Assembly: GCA_002102225.1 (NCBI GenBank)
Contig: LQPB01000058.1
Span: 154,788 to 218,787 of the forward strand
DNA from: Mycobacterium interjectum
GTDB taxonomy: Bacteria; Actinomycetota; Actinomycetes; Mycobacteriales; Mycobacteriaceae
Reading direction: 5' to 3'
DNA length: 64,000 bases
Positions 35,494-43,857 of the stretch are shown in pieces; the first letter of the stretch is position 1; each line of letters opens with the position of its first letter. The notes beneath the pieces are model-generated. The model searched no databases and had not been told where the DNA came from. It saw nothing but the letters and a program-made list of their open reading frames with translations. The position numbers and the translations under genes were made by a program.

Positions 35494-37502
35494 GTAGCTC
35501 CTCTGTGTCGCCCGAAATCAGGTTGCCCGCCCTCGTCGGGCGGAGTGTCGTCATCGCCGCCCTCGTCCGGCACAGCGTCTTGCGCGGTCGGGGCGTCGCC
35601 CTCGTCGGGCGGGGGTTCGCCCGGGGGCGTACCGGCGTCTTCCGATCCACCGCGGGGCCTGGACCTCAGGCGAACCGGACGCATGAACCATCCATTGTGC
35701 CGTATCCCTACCAGAATGGCCGCCCCGGCCGCCAGCACCAAAACCCACTGCAGGATCGGAGCCCACCGGGTGGCCGGCGTCAGCTTGGTCTTGAGCCGTA
35801 CCTGCATGTCGAGGTAGCTGGGCTCGAAGAAGTCGGTGCGCACCAGCTCGGCGCCGTCGGGGGCGATGACCGCGCTGATCCCGGTGGTGCCGGCGACCAC
35901 GACGTAGCGGTCGTGCTCCACCGCGCGGACTTTGGCGAACGCCAGCTGTTGTTCGCTCATCGTCTTGTTGAAGGTGGCGTTGTTGCTGGGGACCGCCAGC
36001 AGCTGGGCCCCGCCCAGGACCGCCTTGCGCGGCGCCCGATCGAAGATGACCTCCCAGCAGGTGGACACCCCGACCGGCACCCCGGCGATGTGCACCACCC
36101 CGCTGCCATTGCCGGGCACCATGTGGCCGGCCCGGTCGGCGTAACCGGAGAGGTGCTTGAACAGCCACGGCATCGGCAGGTACTCGCCGAACGGCTGCAC
36201 GATTTCCTTGTCGTGGCGGTCGGCCGGCCCGCTGACCGGGTTCCACACGATGACCGTGTTGGTGTAGGTGGAGGTGTCCGGCGTGCGGCCGGGCACCTCG
36301 AGCACCGTGCCGATCAATATCGGCGCGCCGATCGCCGCGACGGCCCGCGCGACCTGCTCGGCGGCGTCGGCGTTGGTAAGGGGGTCGATGTCGGAGGAGT
36401 CCTCCGGCCAGATCACGAATTGAGGCTGTGGGGCCACCCCGGAACGCACGTCCTCGGCCAGCCGCAGGGTCTCCCGCACGTGGTTGTCGAGCACCACGCG
36501 GCGCTGCGCGTTGAAGTCCAGGCCCAGCCGCGGCACGTTGCCCTGCACCGCCGCGACGGTGACCGAGGGGTCCCCACCCGCCCCCGCGCCGGCGTGCCGC
36601 ACCTGTGGCCAGACGAGGACCGCGGCGAACAACACCGCGCAGATGCAGATGCCCGGCAGCACCACGGCGGGCGGCGGCCCCGGGGTCGCGGTGGCCGCGG
36701 GGGCGTGATCGGTTTTCCACCACGTGGCGATCTCCAGCGCGATCGCGGTGGCGCTGAACCCCACCAGCATGACCGCGGTGGACAGCAGCGCGACGCCGCC
36801 GAGCTGGACCAACGGCAGCAACGGACCTTCCGCTTGACCGAAAGCCACCGCACCCCAGGGAAAGCCGCCGAACGGGAAGACCGACTTCAGCCACTCCTGG
36901 CCGGCCCAGACCAGCGCGAACCAGACCGGCCAGCCGGGCAGCCGCCGCACGATGACGGCGCCCAACCCGAAGAGGCCGGGGAACAGCGCGCACGTCGTCG
37001 CCAGCGCCAGCCAGGGCACGGCCCCCACCAGCAAGCTGATCCACGGCAGCAACGGAACATAGCAGGCCAGCCCGAACACGAACCCGTAGCCGAAGCCACC
37101 CGCCGTCGTGGTGGCCGGACGTGTCAGCACCCACCCCAGCAGCGCGGCGGCGACGATGGCGCCCCACCACCAGTTCAGCGAGGGAAAGCTGGCGAACAGC
37201 AGCAGGCCGCCGCCCGCGGCGAGCACCAAGCGCGGCAGCCGCGGCACCAGCGCGGCGCGCACCCGGGGCAGCCGCGCGGCCGTCGCCGCCGCCAGCCCGG
37301 CCAGCGCCCGTCGCGTGAGCGCACCCAGCCGATGGGCCGGGCGCGGCGCCCCGGGCGCCGCTTCTGCCGGCTCGACTCGAACCTCGAGGGGCTCTTCGTC
37401 GCGGTCGGATTCGGCCTCCTCGCTGATCGGGTCCTCGGTGACCGGCGTGGGCCCCGGGTCCTGGTCGGATCGCTCCTTGCGTCCGAACCACTCCCTAGCC
37501 AT
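35490..37502 (-). CDS. lnt: Apolipoprotein N-acyltransferase Lnt
   Basis: 670 aa. An N-terminal charged cytoplasmic extension of about 90 residues precedes about six membrane helices. The periplasmic nitrilase-type domain has the catalytic Glu (IWPEDSSDI), Lys (HDKEIVQPFGEYLPM) and Cys (VSTCWEVIF). A final helix and a Pro/Asp/Glu-rich tail close the protein. It adds the third acyl chain to lipoproteins such as LppI. It overlaps the ppm start (ATGA) and, at its own start, the end of the amidohydrolase gene by 8 bp, so the three genes form one operon. Confidence 0.93.
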   Translation of the reverse strand: MAREWFGRKERSDQDPGPTPVTEDPISEEAESDRDEEPLEVRVEPAEAAPGAPRPAHRLGALTRRALAGLAAATAARLPRVRAALVPRLPRLVLAAGGGLLLFASFPSLNWWWGAIVAAALLGWVLTRPATTTAGGFGYGFVFGLACYVPLLPWISLLVGAVPWLALATTCALFPGLFGLGAVIVRRLPGWPVWFALVWAGQEWLKSVFPFGGFPWGAVAFGQAEGPLLPLVQLGGVALLSTAVMLVGFSATAIALEIATWWKTDHAPAATATPGPPPAVVLPGICICAVLFAAVLVWPQVRHAGAGAGGDPSVTVAAVQGNVPRLGLDFNAQRRVVLDNHVRETLRLAEDVRSGVAPQPQFVIWPEDSSDIDPLTNADAAEQVARAVAAIGAPILIGTVLEVPGRTPDTSTYTNTVIVWNPVSGPADRHDKEIVQPFGEYLPMPWLFKHLSGYADRAGHMVPGNGSGVVHIAGVPVGVSTCWEVIFDRAPRKAVLGGAQLLAVPSNNATFNKTMSEQQLAFAKVRAVEHDRYVVVAGTTGISAVIAPDGAELVRTDFFEPSYLDMQVRLKTKLTPATRWAPILQWVLVLAAGAAILVGIRHNGWFMRPVRLRSRPRGGSEDAGTPPGEPPPDEGDAPTAQDAVPDEGGDDDTPPDEGGQPDFGRHRGAT

Positions 37503-39117
37503 GAACGACGGCGCCTCGATGGACGGTTCGCCGGCAGCGCGGCAGGGCGTCGGAGGGCCCCAAGCGCGGCAACGCGGGCACCCGGGAGCGCGGATCGGTC
37601 GACCAGCGCTGGACCGCGTCGCGGGGCGCGTGGGTGTCCAGGGGCCCCGCGTCCCACACGGCGTACGAGGCCGGCGCGCGGGGCACTAGGGCGCCCATCT
37701 GCCCGTCGCGGACGCCGGCCGCCCGCCAGCCCCCGCGGGTGGCGGCGGCGAAGGCGGCCCGCGGCGACACCGCGCTGCCGGGGGTGTGGTGATTGACCGC
37801 CGCGCGCACGCTCGCCCACGGGTCAAGGCCCGTGACCGGGGCGTCGGAACCTAGCGCGAGGGGCACGCCTTGGGATGCTAACAGCGCAAGCGGGTTGAGC
37901 CCCCTGGCTCGTTCGGCGCCGAGTCGCCGCGCGTACATGCCGTCGGCGCCGCCCCACAGCGCGTCGAAATTGGGCTGCACGCTGGCGATGACGCCCCACG
38001 CGCCCAGTTTCGCGGCCTGCTCGGCGTCGACCATCTCCACGTGCTCGAGGCGGTGCCCGCAGCGCGCGACGGCGGCGACCCCGAGGTCCGCGACGACCCG
38101 CTCCAGCGCGGCGACCGCCGCCGAGACCGCGGCGTCGCCGATGACGTGGAAACCGGCCGTCACCTCCGCCTCGGTGCAGGCCCGCAGATGGGCCTCGATG
38201 GCGTCCGGGTCCAGGTAGCAGGTGCCGGTGCGGTCCGGCGCGTCGGTGTAGGGCTCGTGCAGCCAGGCCGTGTGCGACCCGAGCGCCCCGTCGACGAACA
38301 GGTCGCCGGCCAACCCCCGCGCCCCGGTCTCGTCGGTGAGCGCCCGCGCCTCGGCGGCGGTGGTCACCGCCTGACCCCAGTAGCCGATCACCTCGACGCC
38401 GTGCTCGAGTTCACGCAGCCGCAGCCAGTCGTCGAGGCCGCCGATCTGCGGGCCCGCGCATTCGTGCACCGCGACGATGCCGGCCGCCGCGGCGGCCCGC
38501 AGGGCGGCGGTCCGGGCTTCGGCCAACTGCGCGGGCGTCAGCAGGTCGCGGGCGACGGCCCGCACCAAGTGGTGGGCGTCACCGACCAGCGGTTTGTCGG
38601 GGGTGAAACCGTCCGCCGCCGGCAGGTCCGCCACCAGCCGCCGCAACCCCGTGGAGGCCAGCGCGGAGTGGACGTCGACGCGGGCCAGGTAGGCGGGCCG
38701 GTCGCCGAGGACCGCGTCCAATTCCGCGGTGGTGGGCGGGGCGTGCTCCGGCCACGACGATTCGTCCCAGCCGTGCCCCCACACCGGTTGGCCGGGATGG
38801 GCCGCGGCGTAGTCGGCGAGCAGCTGGATGCACTGGGCGCGCGACGCGGCGGTCCGCAAGTCCAGGCCACTGAGCGTGAGGCCGGTCGCGGTCAGGTGGA
38901 TGTGGCTGTCCACGAATCCGGGGGCCACGAAGCCGCCGTCCAGGTCCTGCACCTCGGCGCCCGGGAACTGGCCGCGCCCGACGTCGTCGCTGCCCAGCCA
39001 GGCGATGACGCCGTCGCGCACCGCCATCGCGGTCGCGTCGGGGTGGGTCGGGCTGTGCACCCGGCCGTTGACCAGCAGCGTGGCGGGCGCGCCGGGCGGA
39101 CGATCAGCAGATGTCAC
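37495..39117 (-). CDS. YtcJ-like amidohydrolase, Rv2052c position
   Basis: 540-aa metal-dependent amidohydrolase of the YtcJ/composite-domain type. Seen: GFVDSHIHLTATG (the HxH metal pair at the start of the TIM barrel), GHGWDESSWPE, a HECAG segment, FHVIGDAAV and HRLEHVEM (later metal His), and SDAPVTGLDPWASV (the metal Asp). Start is the GTG at 39117. It is upstream of lnt with an 8-bp overlap, as Rv2052c precedes Rv2051c in M. tuberculosis. The substrate is unknown; N-acyl amides are typical for the family. Confidence 0.85.
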   Translation of the reverse strand: MTSADRPPGAPATLLVNGRVHSPTHPDATAMAVRDGVIAWLGSDDVGRGQFPGAEVQDLDGGFVAPGFVDSHIHLTATGLTLSGLDLRTAASRAQCIQLLADYAAAHPGQPVWGHGWDESSWPEHAPPTTAELDAVLGDRPAYLARVDVHSALASTGLRRLVADLPAADGFTPDKPLVGDAHHLVRAVARDLLTPAQLAEARTAALRAAAAAGIVAVHECAGPQIGGLDDWLRLRELEHGVEVIGYWGQAVTTAAEARALTDETGARGLAGDLFVDGALGSHTAWLHEPYTDAPDRTGTCYLDPDAIEAHLRACTEAEVTAGFHVIGDAAVSAAVAALERVVADLGVAAVARCGHRLEHVEMVDAEQAAKLGAWGVIASVQPNFDALWGGADGMYARRLGAERARGLNPLALLASQGVPLALGSDAPVTGLDPWASVRAAVNHHTPGSAVSPRAAFAAATRGGWRAAGVRDGQMGALVPRAPASYAVWDAGPLDTHAPRDAVQRWSTDPRSRVPALPRLGPSDALPRCRRTVHRGAVVHG

Positions 39118-39205
39118 AGGCCAAAACTACGTGTGGCGCCCGCCGTGCGGTCACGGCGATCGCGGGGGCGGCGCGGCCGCTGGAAGCGGGTCGTCGCCAA
39201 CGGGG

Positions 39206-39751
39206 CTAATCCCACCCCGGGTGTCCGGGGTATCCCCCGCGCATCTCGTTCGGCAGGGGCGGCGGCCGGAACTCCCGCACGTCGACGACCTCGCCGTCGA
39301 TGTAGTCGACGGGGTACGAGCCCTCGGCGGGGTGCGAGCCGGTACCCGGATAGCCCCGGCGCTCAGGGCCGAACAGCCGCGCGTCGGTGATCAGCGGCAT
39401 CCGCCGCCGCAACCCGCGCACCCCGAGCGCGGTCAAGCCGGGGCGGGCCAGCGATCGGATCCGCGGAACCAGGAGCAACAGCCCCAGCACCGTGGTCACC
39501 AGCCCCGGGACCAGGATCAGGACGGTGGCCAGGGTGACCATCGTCCCCTCGCTCATCGCGCCGGGGTCCGAGCGCAGCTGCCGGACTTGGCGGACGAGTT
39601 GCGATCCAGCCATCGGCGCCAGCACACCCCACGCGAGCAGGAAGTTGGCCAGCAGCACCAGCAGGGTCCAGCCCCATCCGACCGTCGAGACCAGGGCGAT
39701 GACCGCCGCCAACTCGACGACGGCGTAAATCAAGAGCAGCCGCGACAACAT
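39206..39751 (-). CDS. fxsA: FxsA family membrane protein
   Basis: 181 aa from the ATG at 39751 (MLSRLLLIYAVVELAAV). Four hydrophobic segments in the first about 115 residues match the FxsA/UPF0716 family. A hydrophilic C-terminal tail rich in Gly, Pro and Tyr follows. FxsA of E. coli modulates phage T7 exclusion; the role in mycobacteria is not known. Its position before the amidohydrolase on the same strand matches Rv2053c. A longer in-frame reading to 39847 lacks a hydrophobic start and overlaps the divergent gene. Confidence 0.85.
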   Translation of the reverse strand: MLSRLLLIYAVVELAAVIALVSTVGWGWTLLVLLANFLLAWGVLAPMAGSQLVRQVRQLRSDPGAMSEGTMVTLATVLILVPGLVTTVLGLLLLVPRIRSLARPGLTALGVRGLRRRMPLITDARLFGPERRGYPGTGSHPAEGSYPVDYIDGEVVDVREFRPPPLPNEMRGGYPGHPGWD

Positions 39752-39824
39752 GTCACGGAAACGTCCGCGGGCGGTCCCCGAGTTCCCCTGGTGGCGTCCG
39801 TCCCGGCTGCAGTTAGATGACGCT

Positions 39825-40532
39825 ATGACAACGATTGAGATCGACACCCCCGATGGACCGATCGATGCGCTGCTGGACGTCCCGCAGGGACAGGGCCCGT
39901 GGCCGGGCGTGGTGGTGATCCACGACGCGTTCGGTTACGGCCGGGACAAGCAGACGACCAACGCGCGCATCGCCCGCGGCGGGTACGTGGCGCTCACCCC
40001 GAATATGTACGCCCGCGGTGGCCGCATCCGCTGCATCACCCGGGTGATGCGGGAGATGCAGGCGCAGCGCGGCCGCGCCCTTGACGACATCCTGGCGGCG
40101 CGCGATTACCTCAAGGCGATGCCCGAGTGCTCGGGGCAGGTCGGCATCGCGGGTTTCTGCATGGGCGGCCATTTCGCCCTCGTCATGTCGCCCAAGGGTT
40201 TTGGCGCCTCGGCGCCGTTTTACGGAACTCCCCTGCCACGCAACCTCGACAAGACCCTGGACGGGGCATGCCCGATCGTCGCGAGCTTCGGCGGCCGTGA
40301 CCCGCTGGGCCGGGGCGCGCCGGAGAAATTCCGAGAGGTGACCGAGGCCAAGCACATCACCACCGACACCAAGGTCTATCCCGGCGTGGGGCACAGCTTC
40401 GCCAACACCCTTCCCGCCCAACCGCTGCTTCGGATCGCGGGTTTCGGCTACGACGAGGCCGCCACCGACGACGCGTGGAACCGCGTGTTTGCGTTCTTCG
40501 GCGAACATCTGGCGACCGGGGCAACGACGTAG
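39825..40532 (+). CDS. Dienelactone hydrolase family protein, Rv2054 homologue
   Basis: 235-aa alpha/beta hydrolase. Seen: VVVIHDAFG after strand 3, the nucleophile elbow GFCMGG (Cys, as in dienelactone hydrolases), the acid residue in SFGGRDPL, and the catalytic His in YPGVGHSF. The ATG at 39825 is chosen because the conserved fold begins at once (MTTIEIDTPDG). Divergent from fxsA with about 70 bp between starts. Soluble cytoplasmic enzyme of unknown natural substrate. Confidence 0.88.
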   Translation: MTTIEIDTPDGPIDALLDVPQGQGPWPGVVVIHDAFGYGRDKQTTNARIARGGYVALTPNMYARGGRIRCITRVMREMQAQRGRALDDILAARDYLKAMPECSGQVGIAGFCMGGHFALVMSPKGFGASAPFYGTPLPRNLDKTLDGACPIVASFGGRDPLGRGAPEKFREVTEAKHITTDTKVYPGVGHSFANTLPAQPLLRIAGFGYDEAATDDAWNRVFAFFGEHLATGATT

Positions 40533-40556
40533 CGGCGTCGGCCTCAGGGTACGACG

Positions 40557-41165
40557 ATGCGCGGGTTGGTGATTCGGCGGCGCGCCCTGTGGGTGGGCGT
40601 CGGCGCGGGGCTGGTTGTGCTTGCGGTCCTGATCGGGGTCGGACGCGTGGCCCTCTCCGGCCGCGCACCCGCCACGGGTGCCGCGAGAACGGTTGCCTCC
40701 CAAGCCGGTTCGGCAACGAGCTTCACCCCGTCCGAGCAACAGATCGTCGGTTTGCTGCCGCCGGGCTACAGCGCCGCCGCGTGCGCGCGGGCTAGCGACC
40801 CGTTCCCCACCGCCGTCGCCAGCCTGGACTGCAGCCAGAGCACCGACTCGGGCACGCCGACCTACGCGCGCTTCACCCTCTACGACGACCTGGACGCGCT
40901 GACCGGCGATTTCCAGACCACCGCGAGTGGCATGCTGGTCTCAGCGTGCCCGGCCGACAACACCTTCCCGTTGCCCGGCACCTGGAGTTACGGGCCCAAC
41001 GCCAATCAGATCGGCGGCAAGGTGGTCTGCGGCAGCGTCGCGGACCGCGCCAACATCGCCTGGACCCGTGACGCCCAGCTGCTGTTGGCCACCGTCAACG
41101 GCGGGCCGGACCTCGACAGCCTCTACCAGTGGTGGCAGCGCTACGGGATTCTGACGCAGCACTGA
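40557..41165 (+). CDS. Membrane-anchored secreted protein, PknC-tail-like domain
   Basis: 202 aa. Basic N-terminus, one hydrophobic helix (about residues 12-33, LWVGVGAGLVVLAVLIGVG), then an extracytoplasmic domain with four cysteines. The core (LLPPGYSAAACARASDPFPTA, then YARFTLYDDLDALTGDF) resembles the extracellular domain attached to some mycobacterial Ser/Thr kinases and to small lipoproteins. No kinase domain is present here. It follows the hydrolase by 24 bp, so the two may be one transcript. Function unknown. Confidence 0.65.
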   Translation: MRGLVIRRRALWVGVGAGLVVLAVLIGVGRVALSGRAPATGAARTVASQAGSATSFTPSEQQIVGLLPPGYSAAACARASDPFPTAVASLDCSQSTDSGTPTYARFTLYDDLDALTGDFQTTASGMLVSACPADNTFPLPGTWSYGPNANQIGGKVVCGSVADRANIAWTRDAQLLLATVNGGPDLDSLYQWWQRYGILTQH

Positions 41166-41176
41166 AAACCGCGGCA

Positions 41177-42031
41177 TCACTTCAGCTTTCGTGACACGAC
41201 GGCCGCAAAGGTGTGGGTGTCGCCGGGCCAGCGCGCCGACACGTAGCGGCCGTCGTCGACGACGAAGGCCGGGCGCGGGTCGGTGGCGGTGTCGCGAACC
41301 ATCCCCGATGACTTGAGCCACCGGTGCGGCGAGCCGCGTTCCACGTCACAGAAATCTGCCGGATCCGCAAGGGCGCGAGTAACTTCCGACTGCACCGACA
41401 TGTACCCGCCGGGCTGGCCGGGCTCCTCGGTATAGGTGCGGTAGTAGTTGCGATCCCAGAAGCGGGTGAGGCGGGTGAGATTCCAGGCGGTGCGCTCCAT
41501 CGCCCAGGTCAGCGCCGTGGTCTTGCGCCCGTACAGCACTGATCGACCGGTGGCGGGATCGACGCTGCGCGCGGCGAGCAGCACCCCGTGACAGATCGCG
41601 CCCACGACCAGGCCGCGGGCGAAGGCATCCACGACGAGCCGCTGCAGTATGCCGCTGTCGACGTAGCTGCGCATTCCGCGGGCACGGTGGCCGCCCGGCA
41701 GCAGCAGCGCGTCGATGCCGTCGAGCCCGGCCCGCGACCAGCTGACCGGATGCCGGTATTCGGCCGATGCGACCATGTCCCGATATGCGCCGCGGCCGTC
41801 CTTGTTGGCCCGCAGCGCCAGCCCGACGAGCGGCACGGCGCCCACCACGGGCAGCGCGGACCAGACATCGAGTCCGCGACCGGTCACCATGATGTCGTCG
41901 GCGACGCCGGGATTGCCGCTTTCGGTGGCGAACACCACCCGATGCCCGTCCCGGGTGAGCACGCTCCAGCTGACGGCGACCTCGGTCGGGTCGAAGTCGC
42001 GATCCGGGATCGGGATCAGCACGGTGCCCAT
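41177..42031 (-). CDS. DJ-1/PfpI family protein
   Basis: 284 aa. N-terminal beta strands (TVLIPIPDRDFDPTEVAV), LLPGGHRARGM at the Glu/Gly loop region, and the nucleophile-elbow Cys in GAICHGVLLAA are typical of class I glutamine-amidotransferase-like DJ-1/PfpI proteins of the Hsp31/intracellular chorismate-mutase-like size. Soluble. Function is not predictable within the family (glyoxalase III, chaperone, amidase). Convergent with the gene at 40557 and 5 bp downstream of the gene at 42037. Confidence 0.8.
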   Translation of the reverse strand: MGTVLIPIPDRDFDPTEVAVSWSVLTRDGHRVVFATESGNPGVADDIMVTGRGLDVWSALPVVGAVPLVGLALRANKDGRGAYRDMVASAEYRHPVSWSRAGLDGIDALLLPGGHRARGMRSYVDSGILQRLVVDAFARGLVVGAICHGVLLAARSVDPATGRSVLYGRKTTALTWAMERTAWNLTRLTRFWDRNYYRTYTEEPGQPGGYMSVQSEVTRALADPADFCDVERGSPHRWLKSSGMVRDTATDPRPAFVVDDGRYVSARWPGDTHTFAAVVSRKLK

Positions 42032-42036
42032 TTGTC

Positions 42037-42423
42037 TTAGCTTGGGGTCACTTTCAGCTCGAGGCCGACGTTGCTCTCCATCCCGCCGCGCAGCTTGCTG
42101 AAGAAGTTGAAGACCTTGCCCACGATGCCGTAGCGCTTGCCGATCGCGTCGTAGACGGCTGCCGTCTGCGACTTGTCAAGGATGGCCGCGGTGCCCTCGA
42201 CGGCCTCGCTGGTCGGCTTGCCCTGCATGGTGCAGGTGGCCAGCGTGACCCGGGGCGTGTTGCGGATCCGCTTGACCTTCCACGATTTTTCCTGGGTGAT
42301 GACGAGCAGCCGGTCGCCGTCGGCCGCGGCCCAGATGGGAACCGGCTTCGGCCTGCCGTCCTTGGTGAACGTGGTCAGCAGGATGTACTGCGCCTTGGCG
42401 AGGTCGGCGAAGGTGGGCGTCAC
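42037..42423 (-). CDS. PPOX-class F420-dependent split-barrel protein, Rv2061c position
   Basis: 128 aa, single split-barrel flavin/F420-binding domain. Seen: YILLTTFTKDGRPKPVPIW and the strand LLVITQEKSWKVKRIRNTP with basic residues that bind the cofactor phosphate. Actinobacterial members (FDOR-B group) use F420; that is the family inference. It lies on the cobN side of the locus like Rv2061c, but is here separated from cobN by a 4-kb insertion. Likely transcribed together with the downstream DJ-1-like gene. Confidence 0.8.
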   Translation of the reverse strand: MTPTFADLAKAQYILLTTFTKDGRPKPVPIWAAADGDRLLVITQEKSWKVKRIRNTPRVTLATCTMQGKPTSEAVEGTAAILDKSQTAAVYDAIGKRYGIVGKVFNFFSKLRGGMESNVGLELKVTPS

Positions 42424-42464
42424 GGGGTGAGCCTACCTCGCGAGCTGGGGTCGGCTCCCGGTCG

Positions 42465-42522
42465 CGAGCAGACACAAAGTCGCACGGGGAGGGCCCCGAT
42501 GACGCAATTCTGCGTCTGCTCA
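42465..42522. repeat. Imperfect intergenic hairpin, related to 46483-46540
   Basis: Arms CGAGCAGACACAAAGTCGC (42465-42483) and GCAATTCTGCGTCTGCTC (42503-42520) pair imperfectly. The right arm shares ATTCTGCGTCTGCTC with the perfect hairpin at 46483-46540. The two bracket the DUF1214-to-SDR cassette. Confidence 0.7.
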
Positions 42523-42534
42523 GCGGCCTCGGCG

Positions 42535-42602
42535 TTGACATTCGCGCCCATTGGCTGCGATAGTCAGCGCACCTTAAACGTAAACCCGGTTTTCACTTAA
42601 GG
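42535..42602 (+). promoter_or_regulatory. Promoter and palindromic operator of the DUF1214 cassette
   Basis: TTGACA (42535-42540), 18 bp, then GATAGT (42559-42564) form a good promoter. Just downstream, 42572-42602 is a 31-bp imperfect palindrome with outer arms CCTTAA/TTAAGG and inner AAACC/GGTTT. A repressor bound there would block early elongation. The TetR gene at 44986 in the same operon is the likely ligand-binding partner. Confidence 0.55.
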
Positions 42603-42633
42603 ACGCCGTGACACCGACCGAAACGGGGACAAC

Positions 42634-43857
42634 GTGAGCGATCCGACGAAGCCGACGGCGTGGTTGCCGTTCTCCATCGCCGAAGCGGCGCTCTCCGAGG
42701 ACCGCGGCGACGTCGACCCGGCACAGGCGTGGTCGCATCTCTTGGACCGGCTCCGCGAGGCCGCGCGGGTCGTGGAATCCGAGTCGGCGAGCCGGAATCG
42801 AGCAGACCTCGCCGCCGGCTTCCGGCATCTGCTGGTCTTGCTCACCGCGGGTATCGACGAGGTGCTGCGGTTCGATCCGGATCCGATCCTGGCCGTGCGA
42901 CGCACCAGCACCGATGACGTCGTGACCTGGGGAATGGAGTGTCCGGACTGCATTTACACCCGCGCCGTGCTGCGCGGCGGGGAAAGCTACCGCCTGTTCG
43001 GCAATCGCGGCACCGCCCGCTACGTCGGATTGCAGACGATGAACGGGATCGCGGCGACGGCGAACGCACTGGTCGACGAACTCGAGGTGGACGCCGAGGG
43101 AAACTTCGAGGTGGTCCTGTCGGCCGAACGGCGAACGGGCAATTGGATGCGCATCGACGGCGAGCATCCCACGCTCACGGTGCGGCACTTCTTCTACGAC
43201 TGGGACACCGAGGTGGCGTCGTCGCTGCGCATCGAGCGGCTCGGCCGAGCGGCGGAAACCACCGGTCGTTCGGTCGCCACGGACCGGGCGGTGCCGAGGC
43301 AACTGGTCGCCCTCGGCGACTTCGTCCGGGACAACCTGGCGTTTTTCTTGCAGTTCGGTGCGGCGGCCCCGTCGAACGGGTTCTTGGCACCCATCGACCG
43401 CACCGACATCGGAGCCGCCGCGGAGAACCGGCCGGTGATCGGCCGGTGGGAGCTGCAACCGGGCGAGGCACTCATCGTGGAAGTGCCACCGCCGGAAGGG
43501 ATTTACTGGAGCTTTTCGGTCGGAAACCCGTGGTGGGAAACCATTCACTACGGGCGCCACCAATCCAGCCTGAACGGTCACCAGGCCGCGGTGGATCCGG
43601 ACGGCCTCGTCCGAGTGGTGTTGAGCGCGCAGGATCCCGGGGTCGCGAATTGGCTCGACACCGCCGGCCACAGCAACGGCCCCATCATCCTGCGCTGTGT
43701 GCGCACCAAAACGGCGCCGACACCGACGACGCGGGTCGTGCCCGTCGGCGGTATTCGGGCGGAATTGCCTCGGGACACCGCGATGGTCAGCCCGGAGGAG
43801 CGGAACTTCATCCTCGCGGCGCGCCGGCGCGCTGTACACGAAAGGTTTGGGCGATGA
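42634..43857 (+). CDS. DUF1214 domain protein
   Basis: 407 aa from the GTG at 42634. The C-terminal region (EVPPPEGIYWSFSVGNPW and on) fits the DUF1214 family, which has no established enzymatic role. A central segment (GESYRLFGNRGTARYVGLQTM) is the usual DUF1254/1214-type core. The protein appears soluble, with no signal peptide. First gene of a four-gene cassette; its TGA overlaps the ATG of the sulfotransferase (ATGA), so the two are coupled and probably act on the same compound. Confidence 0.7.
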   Translation: MSDPTKPTAWLPFSIAEAALSEDRGDVDPAQAWSHLLDRLREAARVVESESASRNRADLAAGFRHLLVLLTAGIDEVLRFDPDPILAVRRTSTDDVVTWGMECPDCIYTRAVLRGGESYRLFGNRGTARYVGLQTMNGIAATANALVDELEVDAEGNFEVVLSAERRTGNWMRIDGEHPTLTVRHFFYDWDTEVASSLRIERLGRAAETTGRSVATDRAVPRQLVALGDFVRDNLAFFLQFGAAAPSNGFLAPIDRTDIGAAAENRPVIGRWELQPGEALIVEVPPPEGIYWSFSVGNPWWETIHYGRHQSSLNGHQAAVDPDGLVRVVLSAQDPGVANWLDTAGHSNGPIILRCVRTKTAPTPTTRVVPVGGIRAELPRDTAMVSPEERNFILAARRRAVHERFGR

